This document shows, piece after piece, positions 43,718 to 52,367 of a stretch of DNA of 64,000 bases. The stretch lies in the NCBI RefSeq assembly GCF_006716445.1, contig NZ_VFPA01000001.1, positions 1,550,001-1,614,000 of the forward strand. Reading direction: 5' to 3'. Numbering within the stretch: the first letter of the stretch is position 1; each line of letters starts with the position of its first letter. The notes under the pieces are model-generated. The model was given only the letters and a program-made list of their open reading frames with translations, was not told where the DNA came from and did not search any database. The position numbers were made by a program, and so were the translations under genes. This DNA comes from Pseudonocardia kunmingensis. GTDB lineage: Bacteria > Actinomycetota > Actinomycetes > Mycobacteriales > Pseudonocardiaceae.

Positions 43718-44512
43718 ATGCCCGACACCGCGCTCGTGGTCAGCGCGACCGTCCCGGACCCGCCGGACACCGGCAAGCGCGTCGTGCTCCGCGGCCTGCT
43801 GCGCTACCTCGTGGACCGGCTCGGGCCGGGGAACGTGCACTACGCGCTGGTGGGTGCCGACACCGCCGCGCCGATCCCCTTCCCCGTGACCGTCCACCAC
43901 CTCGACCGGCCGAGCGTCGGCGCCCAGCTCGGCGCGCTCACGCGCTGCCTCACCGACCGGTCCTACACCATCCAGGAGGCGATGCTGGGCTCGCGCGGCC
44001 TGACCCGGCAGGTGGCCGCACTCGTGCACGAGCTCGACCCGCGGATCGAGGTCTACGACACGCTCCGCATGGGCCAGCACGCGCCCCCGCGCCGGACGTC
44101 CCGGCGGCGGGTGCTCTACGTCGACGACCTCTTCTCGGTGCGCTACGCGCGGATGCTCGAGGTGGCCGAGGAGGACTCGGTCGACATGGACCCGCTCGGC
44201 GGCTTCGTCGACAACGTGCCCGCCCGGCTGCGGTGGCTCGCCCGCAGGCGCGCGGTCTACCTGCCCCTGCTGCGGTTCGAAGGGCGGCGCCTGCAACGCC
44301 GGGAGGCCCGGGTGGTCCGGGACTTCGACGTGAACCTGCTCGTCAACGCCGACGAGGTCGAGCTGCTGATCGGCGGCCTCGCCGATCCGTCGCGCAACGC
44401 GGAGCTGTCCGCGGCGGCGAGCGCGTTCTTCGACCGGACCTACGCCACCGCGGTCGTCACCGCCCGGTACGACGCGGTCTTCGGGCTGCGGCCGGTGGTC
44501 GGCGGGCGCTAG
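43718..44512 (+). CDS. GT-B glycosyltransferase with large internal deletion
   Basis: The 264-residue frame starts like a GT4/GT1-type glycosyltransferase (ALVVSATVPDPPDTGKRVVLRGLLRYL, VLYVDDLFSVRYARMLEVA, FEGRRLQRREARVVRDFDV, LLVNADEVELL) and ends like one (GGLADPSRNAELSAAASAFF, RTYATAVVTARYDAVFGL). The donor-binding half expected between these parts, roughly 130-150 residues including the usual E-x7-E region, is absent. The join is in frame near 44375. It is therefore probably inactive, although translated. The stop overlaps the convergent GT2 gene by four bases. Confidence 0.75.
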   Translation: MPDTALVVSATVPDPPDTGKRVVLRGLLRYLVDRLGPGNVHYALVGADTAAPIPFPVTVHHLDRPSVGAQLGALTRCLTDRSYTIQEAMLGSRGLTRQVAALVHELDPRIEVYDTLRMGQHAPPRRTSRRRVLYVDDLFSVRYARMLEVAEEDSVDMDPLGGFVDNVPARLRWLARRRAVYLPLLRFEGRRLQRREARVVRDFDVNLLVNADEVELLIGGLADPSRNAELSAAASAFFDRTYATAVVTARYDAVFGLRPVVGGR

Positions 44513-45459
44513 GAGCCCGCCCACCCGGACCGCAACCGCCGCTCGACGCGGCCCGCGAAGACCGCGCCTGCCAGGCGCGTGGCGAAGTAGACCGCTTCCA
44601 GCGCGAGGGCGGGCAGGTACGAGCGCGGCGGGTAGTAGACGAGGCACCACAGCGGCGCCGCGGCCCAGCGGAGTGCGTCGCGCGCCAGCTTGCGACGCGC
44701 GTCCACGCCGGTCAACCGCCACACCGCGGGCCCCAGCCACGCGGCCTGGACGACCCGCCCCCAGACGTAACCCCAGTGGCGTCCGTACGGGTGGGTCACG
44801 CTGACCGCCGGGTCGTAGTGCAGGTCGTGGCCCGCCGCGGTGAGGCGGTAGCAGAACTCCCAGTCCTCCATCGACGGCAGCCGGAGCGGGGAGAACCCAC
44901 CGACGGCGGCGAACGCGGATCGTTCGACGAGCAGGTTCATCATCGGAACGGCGGCGACCGGCTTCGACCGGGCGCCGAAGATCGTGGCCATCCGGTGGGC
45001 GTAGTAGCGCTCGGCGCCCGTCTCCATCCGGGCCGGCCGGAATCCCCCGCTCAGCGCGCTGACCCGGTGGTGCTCCCTGCTCGCGAGCATGCCCGCGACC
45101 CAGCCGGGCGGAACGGTGCAGTCGTCGTCGGTGAACAGCAGGTACCGGCCGCGTGCCACCGCGGCGCCGGCGTTGCGCGCCGGGCCGGGCGCCCGCACGC
45201 TGACGCTCTCGTGCCTGATGCGCCCCGCTGCGGCGTACCGGGCGAGGATCGCGGGGGTGTCGTCGGTGGAGCTGTCGTCGACGTAGATGACCTCGGTGTC
45301 GACGCCCGCGCAACCGGCCAGCACGGCCTCGATCCCCTGCTCCAGGGACGCGGCGCGGTCGTGCGTCGGGATCACGACGCTCACGAGGGGTTCGCGCGAA
45401 GTGCTGCCCGCTGCGGCCACGGCGGGGACAGTAACGCCTGCGACCGGCCTCGCGAGCAT
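44509..45459 (-). CDS. Glycosyltransferase family 2
   Basis: This 316-residue GT-A enzyme begins VSVVIPTHDRAASLEQGIEAVL after a short lead, with VIYVDDSSTDDTPAIL, GPARNAGAAVARGRYLLFTDDDCTVPPGW (the DxD-type donor motif) and LPSMEDWEFCYRLTAAGHDL. The C-terminal 90 residues are rich in aromatic and basic residues (WRLTGVDARRKLARDALRW, PLWCLVYYPP) and may lie on the membrane. It is divergent from the Wzz-like gene and converges on the deleted glycosyltransferase. Donor and acceptor are unknown. Confidence 0.88.
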   Translation of the reverse strand: MLARPVAGVTVPAVAAAGSTSREPLVSVVIPTHDRAASLEQGIEAVLAGCAGVDTEVIYVDDSSTDDTPAILARYAAAGRIRHESVSVRAPGPARNAGAAVARGRYLLFTDDDCTVPPGWVAGMLASREHHRVSALSGGFRPARMETGAERYYAHRMATIFGARSKPVAAVPMMNLLVERSAFAAVGGFSPLRLPSMEDWEFCYRLTAAGHDLHYDPAVSVTHPYGRHWGYVWGRVVQAAWLGPAVWRLTGVDARRKLARDALRWAAAPLWCLVYYPPRSYLPALALEAVYFATRLAGAVFAGRVERRLRSGWAGS

Positions 45460-45538
45460 TCGGGAGAGCCCAGCGATCTCGGGGGACCTGCGGGCACCGC
45501 AGTAGCTCCCGGCTGCCAGTTGACGAAGGAGCCGCGGC

Positions 45539-47008
45539 GTGTCCTCTGAGGCGATCGTCCTCGACCCGTCCTCGGAGCGTGCACGGCCGGGGGTGCTCTC
45601 CTCGATGCGTGCACACGCCGTGTTGATCGTCGTTCTGGGCGTCCTGTGCGGAGCGGCCGGCTACGGCGCGTCGATGCTGCTCCCCACGAGCTACACCGCG
45701 CAGAGCTCGGTGTTCTTCAGCGTCACGAGCCCGTTCGACCCCATGGACGAGATGGGCGCCGACGCCACGCGCTTCACCGCCGACCAGGTCGAGCTCATCG
45801 TCACGACCGAGGTGCTCGAGCCTGCGGGCCGCCGGGTCGTCCCGCCGGTGCCCGTGGAGGAGGTGCGCGCCAGCACCTCCGCGGTCGGCTCGGCCGAGAC
45901 GAACCGGGTCACCGTCAGCGTCGAGCGCCCGACCGCCGAGCAGGCGCGCGCACTCGCCGACGCGATCACGCGGTCCTACGCCGAGGCCGCGCGGCAACGC
46001 GTGGTCGAGGTGACCTCACGCGCCCAGGACGCCATCGCGGACGGGTTCGTCGAGGCCGAGATGCTGGCCCGCTCGGCCGCCTACTTCGACGGCATCCGGG
46101 CCATCGAGCCCGCGGTCCTCCCGAACGCACCGTCCGCCCCGCTGCGCGTCCAGAACGCCCTCATCGCGGCGGCCGTCGGGATCGCGATCGCGATCGGGCT
46201 CGCGGTGCTGCGCGACCAGCGGCGCGCGCGCAGGCCCACCATCGCCGACTTCGACATGTTGCTCGGCGCACCGCTGATCACGCGCTTCGCGCGGCCGTCG
46301 TCCTCCGCCGTCGCCGACGTCGTGCGCACCGACGGCAGCGACCTGCCCGCAGCGCTGGACCTGCTCGCGACCATCGACGTCGCACTCGACGGCAGGCCGC
46401 GGGTGAGCGTGCTGTTCGTCAGCTGGCAGGAGACGCTCACCACCACCTCGCTGGTCGCCACCACGGGGTTCGCGGCGGCCAAGGCCGGCCGCGAGATCGT
46501 GCTCATCGACGGCGGCATGAAGGAGCGGGGCATCAGCAGCCTCACCGACGTGGATCCCGGCGTCGGGCTCGAGGCCCTGGCCGACACCGCGAACCCGATC
46601 GCGGACTCGGTCCGCCAGTGGCACGTGGCCAACACGGAGGTCGGGGTCGTCCCGCTCAGCGGGTGGGCGTCGCGGTCGGGCACCGGCGTGCCGGCGCGCC
46701 CCCAGGTCCTGAGGGCGGCGGCCGAGCGGCTGCACTCGGTGGCCTCGCTCGTGCTGGTCGACGCGCCTCCGCTGGGCGAGCTGTCGGTCGGCCTGGCGTT
46801 GGGGCGCGGGGTCGACGGGGTGGTCCTCGTCGTCGACGCCGACTCCTCGATCGACGACGCGCACGAGATGGGGCGTCGGCTCGCCCTGTCCGGCGTGACG
46901 CTGCTGGGCTACGTCCTGGCCGTTCCCCCGCGGCGCCGTACGAAGGTGCCGTGGCCGCGGCGGGCGCCGGAGTCCCTCGACGCGGGCGAGTGGGCCAGCC
47001 GCACATGA
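45539..47008 (+). CDS. Wzz-like chain-length / BY-kinase-like membrane protein with degenerate P-loop
   Basis: The 489-residue protein has two membrane helices (about 27-45 and 200-225) around an extracytoplasmic Wzz-type domain (SYTAQSSVFFSV, SYAEAARQRVVEV), then a cytoplasmic Rossmann domain related to CpsD/BY-kinases. The Walker A site is degenerate: VLFVSWQETLTTTSLVATTG lacks the Gly-Lys pair, and the Walker A' aspartates are reduced to LIDGGMKE. Walker B-like LVLVDAPPLGE remains. There is no Tyr-rich tail. It likely regulates polymer length without phosphotransfer. The GTG start follows AGGAG by eight bases; the stop overlaps the next gene (ATGA). Confidence 0.87.
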   Translation: MSSEAIVLDPSSERARPGVLSSMRAHAVLIVVLGVLCGAAGYGASMLLPTSYTAQSSVFFSVTSPFDPMDEMGADATRFTADQVELIVTTEVLEPAGRRVVPPVPVEEVRASTSAVGSAETNRVTVSVERPTAEQARALADAITRSYAEAARQRVVEVTSRAQDAIADGFVEAEMLARSAAYFDGIRAIEPAVLPNAPSAPLRVQNALIAAAVGIAIAIGLAVLRDQRRARRPTIADFDMLLGAPLITRFARPSSSAVADVVRTDGSDLPAALDLLATIDVALDGRPRVSVLFVSWQETLTTTSLVATTGFAAAKAGREIVLIDGGMKERGISSLTDVDPGVGLEALADTANPIADSVRQWHVANTEVGVVPLSGWASRSGTGVPARPQVLRAAAERLHSVASLVLVDAPPLGELSVGLALGRGVDGVVLVVDADSSIDDAHEMGRRLALSGVTLLGYVLAVPPRRRTKVPWPRRAPESLDAGEWASRT

Positions 47009-48348
47009 CCGTCGTCGTCCGGAGCGGCACGGAGCCGGACCCCCTGCCCCACGCGCCCCGGCCGGGCAGCCCGCGGGACCGGCCGGGGGACCCCGCGCTC
47101 ACGCGGGCGCAGACGCGGCTGTGGCGTGGCGCCGGCCGGGCCCCGGTGGCCGGGCTGTACCTGCTCGTGGTCGCCACCACGGTGCTGCAGCGCATCGTCG
47201 TGCCGGGCACGGTCGTCTTCGTCGCGCTGCCGATCGCGTTCCTCGTGGTGGGTGCGCTCGCGGTGCGCGGCCACATCGTCGCGGACGTGCCGCGGACCCT
47301 CGCCTACCTCGGCGCGGTCGCGCTGTGCGGCGCCGCGACGCTGGTGTCCACCGGCTGGGCCGGTCTCGACAGCTCGTCGCTGACGTCACTGGCGCTGCTC
47401 GCCGTGATGTACGTGCCCTGCTGCGGTCGCCTCACGCCGGCCCTGCGCCGGCGGTTCCCCGACGTGCTCGAGTTCTTCCAGCGGCTCATGTGCGCGGTCG
47501 CCGTGGTCTGCCTCGGGCAGTACGTCGCGCAGCTCGGCGGCTGGACGTTCGAGGACCTGCTGTCGTTCCTGCCGAGCGGCATGATCGCCTCGACCGTCGA
47601 GTACAACCTGAGCTACCCGGTCTCGTACGGCTCGCCGATCTACAAGAGCAACGGGATCGTGTTCCTGGAGGCGAGCTTCTGCTCGCAGTTCCTGGCCATG
47701 GCGATCATCGTCCAGATCCTGCTCGGGCGCGGTTACTGGCGGATCGCCCTGCTCGCCGCCGGCCTGGCCACGACGTTCTCCGGCACCGGGGTGGTGCTGC
47801 TGGGCGCGGGCCTGCTCGTCCTCGCCGTGCGCCGCGGCGGCCGGTGGGCGGCGCGGGCGGCGGTGGCCGTCGTCGCCGCGGTGGTCGCCGTGTCGTTCAC
47901 GCCTGCGGGCGAGCTGCTCGTCGACCGTTCCACCGAGACCGCCCAGGAGGGCTCGAGCGGCTACATCCGCTTCGTCGCGCCGTACGACCTCGTGCTCGCC
48001 GCCGTCCCGTCCGACACGTCCGCCCTGCTGGCCGGTCGCGGCCCCGGGTCCATCACCCGCGACGCCGCGTTCTTCAACCCCGACCACGTCGAGGCGAACT
48101 ACCCGGCGGTCCCGAAGCTGCTGGGTGAGTACGGGCTCCCGGCGACGCTCGCGTTCCTGGCCTTCCCCCTCATGATGTTCCTGAGACGCGCGCCGTCCGC
48201 CACACTCGGACTGATGGCCGCCTTGCTGTTCTTCGTGTTGTCGAGCGCGCTGCTGACCGCGCCGATCGTCTACTTCGCGTGGCTGATCTCCGGGCTGTTC
48301 GCCGCCGGCCCGGTCGCCGGGGCGCGACGCGGGCGAGGAGCACGATGA
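47005..48348 (+). CDS. O-antigen ligase/polymerase-like membrane protein
   Basis: This 447-residue protein has about ten hydrophobic helices between residues 45 and 440, with a large external loop around 170-215 (FEDLLSFLPSGMIASTVEYNLSYPVSYGSPIYKSNG). FLEASFCSQFLAMAIIVQILLGRG and LLAGRGPGSI resemble Wzy/WaaL-type polymerases of actinobacterial polysaccharide loci. It is coupled by four-base overlaps to the Wzz-like gene before it and the glycosidase-like gene after it, which supports a polymerase role. Assignment rests on topology and context more than on motifs. Confidence 0.8.
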   Translation: MTVVVRSGTEPDPLPHAPRPGSPRDRPGDPALTRAQTRLWRGAGRAPVAGLYLLVVATTVLQRIVVPGTVVFVALPIAFLVVGALAVRGHIVADVPRTLAYLGAVALCGAATLVSTGWAGLDSSSLTSLALLAVMYVPCCGRLTPALRRRFPDVLEFFQRLMCAVAVVCLGQYVAQLGGWTFEDLLSFLPSGMIASTVEYNLSYPVSYGSPIYKSNGIVFLEASFCSQFLAMAIIVQILLGRGYWRIALLAAGLATTFSGTGVVLLGAGLLVLAVRRGGRWAARAAVAVVAAVVAVSFTPAGELLVDRSTETAQEGSSGYIRFVAPYDLVLAAVPSDTSALLAGRGPGSITRDAAFFNPDHVEANYPAVPKLLGEYGLPATLAFLAFPLMMFLRRAPSATLGLMAALLFFVLSSALLTAPIVYFAWLISGLFAAGPVAGARRGRGAR

Positions 48349-49424
48349 CCTCAGGCGGACGCGCGTTCGTCCTGGCCGCGGCCGTTGCCGCCGTCCTGAT
48401 GCTGATCGGGAGCTTCGCGCTCCCCGGGCGCCAGAGCGACGAGCAGCGACCCGCCGCGGGCCCGGAGGCCGCGGCGCCCGCCACGCAGCGGGGCTTCGTG
48501 GAGCGGGACGGCACGCGGCTCACCGTCGACGGCAGCACCTACCGCTTCGTCGGCTTCAACACCTACGTCCTCTTCGGGTGCGGTCACCCGGAGGAGGACA
48601 TCAACGGTGCCGACCGCGAGGAGTTCTTCTCCGCGCTGCGCCCCGGGGGCGTCGTGCGCCTGTTCCTGCTGCCCGGCACCGACCTCGCCGACTTCGACGA
48701 GGTGGTGGGGTACGCCGCCGAGCACGGGCAGCGGCTGGTCGTCGTCCTCAGCGACCACCACGGGGAGTGCGGCGACGTCGCGAAGGACGACGAGTTCTAC
48801 GACGACGGCTTCCGCGGCGACTACCTGGAGTGGGTGGAGGCCGTGGTACCCGCCTACCGCGACGAACCGACCATCGCGATGTGGGAGCTGATGAACGAGC
48901 CCCGCACCTCGGACCCGAGCACGCTGCGCGCGTTCTTCGACGAGGCCGGCGGCGTCGTCCACCGGCTCGCCCCCCACCACCTGGTCAGTTCCGGGACGTT
49001 GCAGCCCGACACCCTCGGCGGGCCGGAGGCGTTCCTGGAGGTGTCGCAGAGCCCCGGCATCGACGTGGTCAGCCTGCACGAGTACGACGCCGTGGACGAC
49101 GCCTCACACCACCTCGCGCCCGCTCTGGAGGCGGCCGAGGCGGTCGACAAGCCCCTGATGCTCGGCGAGTGGGGGTTGTACGCCGGGCTGCCGGGAGCCG
49201 ACGAGGTGAACGACACGCTGTGCTACTCGGTCGAGGACCGGGCCGAGGTCGCCGAGGCCAAGCTCGAGGCCTACCTCGACGTGCCGGAGGTCGCCGGCGC
49301 GCTCTACTGGTCGTTCATGGCCGATGGCGCCGCGCCCGGCGACGAGACGTGCACGCTCAGCACGACCTCGGACGACCCGCTCACCACGATGATCCGTAAC
49401 ATCCCGATCCCCGTGCCCGAGTAG
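48345..49424 (+). CDS. Secreted or membrane-anchored GH5-like glycoside hydrolase
   Basis: The 359-residue protein has one N-terminal hydrophobic helix (about 7-27) followed by a Pro/Ala spacer. The rest is a GH5/mannanase-like TIM barrel: LTVDGSTYRFVGFNTYVLF, VVRLFLLPGT, IAMWELMNEP with the acid/base Glu, IDVVSLHEYD, and PLMLGEWGLYAG with the nucleophile Glu. GAGGAG precedes the ATG. In a polysaccharide operon it may trim or release the polymer outside the cell. It shares a four-base overlap with the polymerase-like gene. Confidence 0.86.
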   Translation: MTSGGRAFVLAAAVAAVLMLIGSFALPGRQSDEQRPAAGPEAAAPATQRGFVERDGTRLTVDGSTYRFVGFNTYVLFGCGHPEEDINGADREEFFSALRPGGVVRLFLLPGTDLADFDEVVGYAAEHGQRLVVVLSDHHGECGDVAKDDEFYDDGFRGDYLEWVEAVVPAYRDEPTIAMWELMNEPRTSDPSTLRAFFDEAGGVVHRLAPHHLVSSGTLQPDTLGGPEAFLEVSQSPGIDVVSLHEYDAVDDASHHLAPALEAAEAVDKPLMLGEWGLYAGLPGADEVNDTLCYSVEDRAEVAEAKLEAYLDVPEVAGALYWSFMADGAAPGDETCTLSTTSDDPLTTMIRNIPIPVPE

Positions 49425-49476
49425 ACCAGCGGCGATGCGCTCCCGCTGCCGATCTTCGTACGGGTTTTGAGGTGAC

Positions 49477-51135
49477 ATGGCGCGTTCGGAATTCGACTTC
49501 GTGGTGGTCGGCGGCGGCTCGGCCGGTTGCGTCCTGGCGAACCGGCTGAGCGCGGACCCCGCGAACCGGGTCCTCGTCCTCGAGGCGGGTCGTCGGGACC
49601 GCTGGTGGGACATCCTCGTCGAGATGCCCGCCGCGGCGATCTACGCGGTCGGCGACGAGGCGCACGACTGGCGGTACGACTCCGAACCCGAACCCGAACT
49701 GCACGGCCGCACGATCAGGCACGCGAGGGGCAAGGGGCTCGGCGGGTCCAGCGCCATCAACGGGCAGGTCTACCAGCGTGGCCACGCCGCCAACTACGAC
49801 GAGTGGGCCACGCAGCCGGGCATGGAGGGGTGGAGCTACGCCCACTGCCTCCCGTACTTCGCGCGCCTGGAGAAGTGCACGGATCCCGACGCCGGACCCA
49901 GCCGGGGGCGGACCGGGCCCCAGGACCTGCGGCGCGGCCCCGCCTCCGGCCGCCTGTGGGACACGTTCTTCGACGCGGCGGTGCAGGCCGGGCACCTGCG
50001 CGCCGTCGACACCAACGAGCACCAGGAGGGCTTCGCACCCTTCGACCGCGCCGTGCGACGCGGCAGGCGCGTCTCCGCGGCCAAGGCCTACCTCGCGCCC
50101 GTCCGCAGGCGGGAGAACCTCGAGGTCCGGTGCGAGGTGCTGGTCACGAAGGTGCTGTTCGAGGGGCGCCGCGCGGTCGGCGTGCGCGTCCGGCCGTCCT
50201 CGGGTCCGGAGTACGACGTCCGCGCGGGCGAGGTGGTGCTCGCCGGCGGCGCGCTCAACTCCCCCCAGCTCCTGCAGCTCTCCGGTGTCGGTGACATCGA
50301 CGCGTTGGGGGCGCTGGGGCTCCCCACGGTCCAGCACCTGCCGGCCGTGGGTGCGCACCTGCAGGACCACCTCGGCCTGTTCGTCCAGCACCGGGCGGCG
50401 CAGCCGGTGTCGATGATGCCGATGCGCCGGCGCATGCGGTGGCCGGGAATCGGGGCCAGGTGGCTGCTGTTCGGCACCGGACCGGCCGCGTCGAGCCAGT
50501 GGGAGGGCGGCGGCTTCCTCCGCACCGACCCGGCACTGCCCTACCCGGACCTGATGGTCACGTTCGCCCCGCTGCTCACGAACATCGACCCGCGGACCGA
50601 GCCGGACAAGCACGGGTACCAGTTGTACCTGGACGCCCTGTGCCCGGAGTCCGTCGGCTCGGTGCGGCTGCGTTCGGCCGACCCGCGGGTCCCGCCGGCC
50701 ATCCGGTTCGACTACCTCTCCACCGAGGCCGACCGCGCCTGGTGGCCCCGCGCCCTCGACGCCGCCCGGGAGCTGCTCGCCCAGCCGGCGTTCGCTCCCC
50801 ACGACGCCGGGGAGTTGGTGCCCGGCCCCGGGGTGCGCACCGACGAGCAGGTCGTCAAATGGGTGCGCCGCAACGGCAGCCCCGGACTGCACCCGACCTC
50901 GACCTGCCGGATGGGGCTCGACGAGAGCTCGGTCGTGGACCCGTCGTCGCTGCGGGTGCACGGCCTCGACGGCGTGCGCGTCGTGGACGCCTCGGTGCTG
51001 CCGGCGATCATCAACGCCAACACCTACGCGGTCGTCATGATGATCGCCGAGAAGGCGGCGGACATGATCCTCGGCGTACCGCCGCTGCCCGCCGCGCCGG
51101 TCAGGACGCCACCCGCTCCGACCCGAACCGCCTGA
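49477..51135 (+). CDS. GMC-family FAD oxidoreductase
   Basis: The 552-residue protein starts with FDFVVVGGGSAGCVLANRLS, the FAD-binding loop, then LVLEAGRRD, GKGLGGSSAINGQVYQRGH (GMC signature 1), GEVVLAGGALNSPQLLQLSG (signature 2) and a C-terminal substrate domain ending NGSPGLHPTSTCRMG and INANTYAVVMMIAEKAADM. The His in GLHPTST is the expected catalytic base. It oxidises an alcohol; choline-dehydrogenase-like members are common, but its place inside the polysaccharide locus suggests a sugar or lipid alcohol. It follows the glycosidase gene by 52 bases and overlaps the end of the convergent flippase gene by 35. Confidence 0.92.
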   Translation: MARSEFDFVVVGGGSAGCVLANRLSADPANRVLVLEAGRRDRWWDILVEMPAAAIYAVGDEAHDWRYDSEPEPELHGRTIRHARGKGLGGSSAINGQVYQRGHAANYDEWATQPGMEGWSYAHCLPYFARLEKCTDPDAGPSRGRTGPQDLRRGPASGRLWDTFFDAAVQAGHLRAVDTNEHQEGFAPFDRAVRRGRRVSAAKAYLAPVRRRENLEVRCEVLVTKVLFEGRRAVGVRVRPSSGPEYDVRAGEVVLAGGALNSPQLLQLSGVGDIDALGALGLPTVQHLPAVGAHLQDHLGLFVQHRAAQPVSMMPMRRRMRWPGIGARWLLFGTGPAASSQWEGGGFLRTDPALPYPDLMVTFAPLLTNIDPRTEPDKHGYQLYLDALCPESVGSVRLRSADPRVPPAIRFDYLSTEADRAWWPRALDAARELLAQPAFAPHDAGELVPGPGVRTDEQVVKWVRRNGSPGLHPTSTCRMGLDESSVVDPSSLRVHGLDGVRVVDASVLPAIINANTYAVVMMIAEKAADMILGVPPLPAAPVRTPPAPTRTA

Positions 51136-52351
51136 CCTCGCGCCGTAGGCGGAGCCACCAGAACGGGCTCGTCACCGCGTACGCCACCGCGAAGCCCCAC
51201 ACCGCGCCCTGGGCGTCCCAGAGCAGGACGCCCACGACACCGCACACGAACGCCAGCGGGCACTGGACCGCGTTCAGGGCGAGCGTCATGCGCGCGCGGT
51301 CCATGGCGCGCATCATCGTGGCCGGCCCGATCCCGCTCGCCAGCAGCGCGTTGCCCAGCACCGAGGCGAACAGGATCTCCGACACGCCGTCCCAGGTGTC
51401 ACCCAGGAGAGCACGGCCGAAGGCGTCCGGCGCCAGCAGGAACCCGAGGCCCCACAGGAACCCGAGACCGGCCACCACCGCCGACAGGCCGACGGCCGCG
51501 CCGTACCACTGACGGGGGGTCAACCTGTCGCGCCTGCGTGAGAGCTCCGGCAGCGCGAAGGCGACCGCGGCCATCAGCAGGATGTTGGTGACCCCCAGCA
51601 GCACCTGCACGCCGCGCAGGGCCCCGATCGCGGCCAGCGAGCCGACGGCTGCGATGACCAGCAGTGCGCCCTGCATGGAGCCCTGCTGGGTGCCGAACTC
51701 GGTGAGCAGGACGCCGGTGAGGTCGCGGTGGTCGCGCAGCCAGCCCGTGGTCGCCGACGGTCGGGGTCGGTTGCGCGCCTGCCGGACGCCGAGGACGGCC
51801 GCCATCACGGCGGATCCGCCCCAGGCGAGCACCAGCGGGCCGACGGTGTCGACGTCGGCGAGCAGCAGCGCCCCGACCACGGCGACCTGGACGACGGCCC
51901 ATGCCGTGTCGTTCAGCGTCGCCGCGGCCGGGCGGCCTTCCGCGAAGAACACCTGGCGCCACGCGTCCTGCACGAGCAGGCCCGGGAACACCACGCCGAG
52001 CGCCGACAAGGCGCTCCCGGTGGGACCGTCGAACCACGCACCCGCCAGGAGGCAGCCCGCGCCGGCCAGCAGACCGAGGCTGAGCGCGGTGCCCAGGGCG
52101 GCCGCCGAGGCCGGCCGGAACCGCTCGGGCTCCGCGCCGGCGAAGCGGATGAGCAACGGCGTCGTGGCCACGGCGCGGCTGACGCCGACCAGGACGGCGA
52201 ACACGGTGAACGCCACCGCGAACCCGCCGAACGCGTCAGCGGCCACCGAGCGCGCCACCACGACCGACAGCGCGGCGTTGGTGACGCTCGAGACGACCTG
52301 GTCGGCGAGGTTCCAGCCGGCTCGACGGATGAGTGCGCTCCGGTTCACCAC
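51101..52351 (-). CDS. Wzx-like polysaccharide flippase
   Basis: This 416-residue protein has about twelve hydrophobic helices and begins ALIRRAGWNLADQVVSSVTNAALSVVVAR, the first-helix pattern of O-antigen/teichoic-acid flippases of the MOP superfamily. ATTPLLIRFAG, LVQDAWRQVFFAEGRP and a closing basic tail (LRLRREVRRFGSERV) fit. It should translocate lipid-linked repeat units across the membrane. The GTG at 52351 is 16 bases after the stop of the sugar transferase gene, so the two are co-transcribed leftward: one initiates the repeat unit, the other exports it. Confidence 0.86.
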   Translation of the reverse strand: MVNRSALIRRAGWNLADQVVSSVTNAALSVVVARSVAADAFGGFAVAFTVFAVLVGVSRAVATTPLLIRFAGAEPERFRPASAAALGTALSLGLLAGAGCLLAGAWFDGPTGSALSALGVVFPGLLVQDAWRQVFFAEGRPAAATLNDTAWAVVQVAVVGALLLADVDTVGPLVLAWGGSAVMAAVLGVRQARNRPRPSATTGWLRDHRDLTGVLLTEFGTQQGSMQGALLVIAAVGSLAAIGALRGVQVLLGVTNILLMAAVAFALPELSRRRDRLTPRQWYGAAVGLSAVVAGLGFLWGLGFLLAPDAFGRALLGDTWDGVSEILFASVLGNALLASGIGPATMMRAMDRARMTLALNAVQCPLAFVCGVVGVLLWDAQGAVWGFAVAYAVTSPFWWLRLRREVRRFGSERVAS

Positions 52352-52367
52352 CGGTGCGCGGCCTTCC

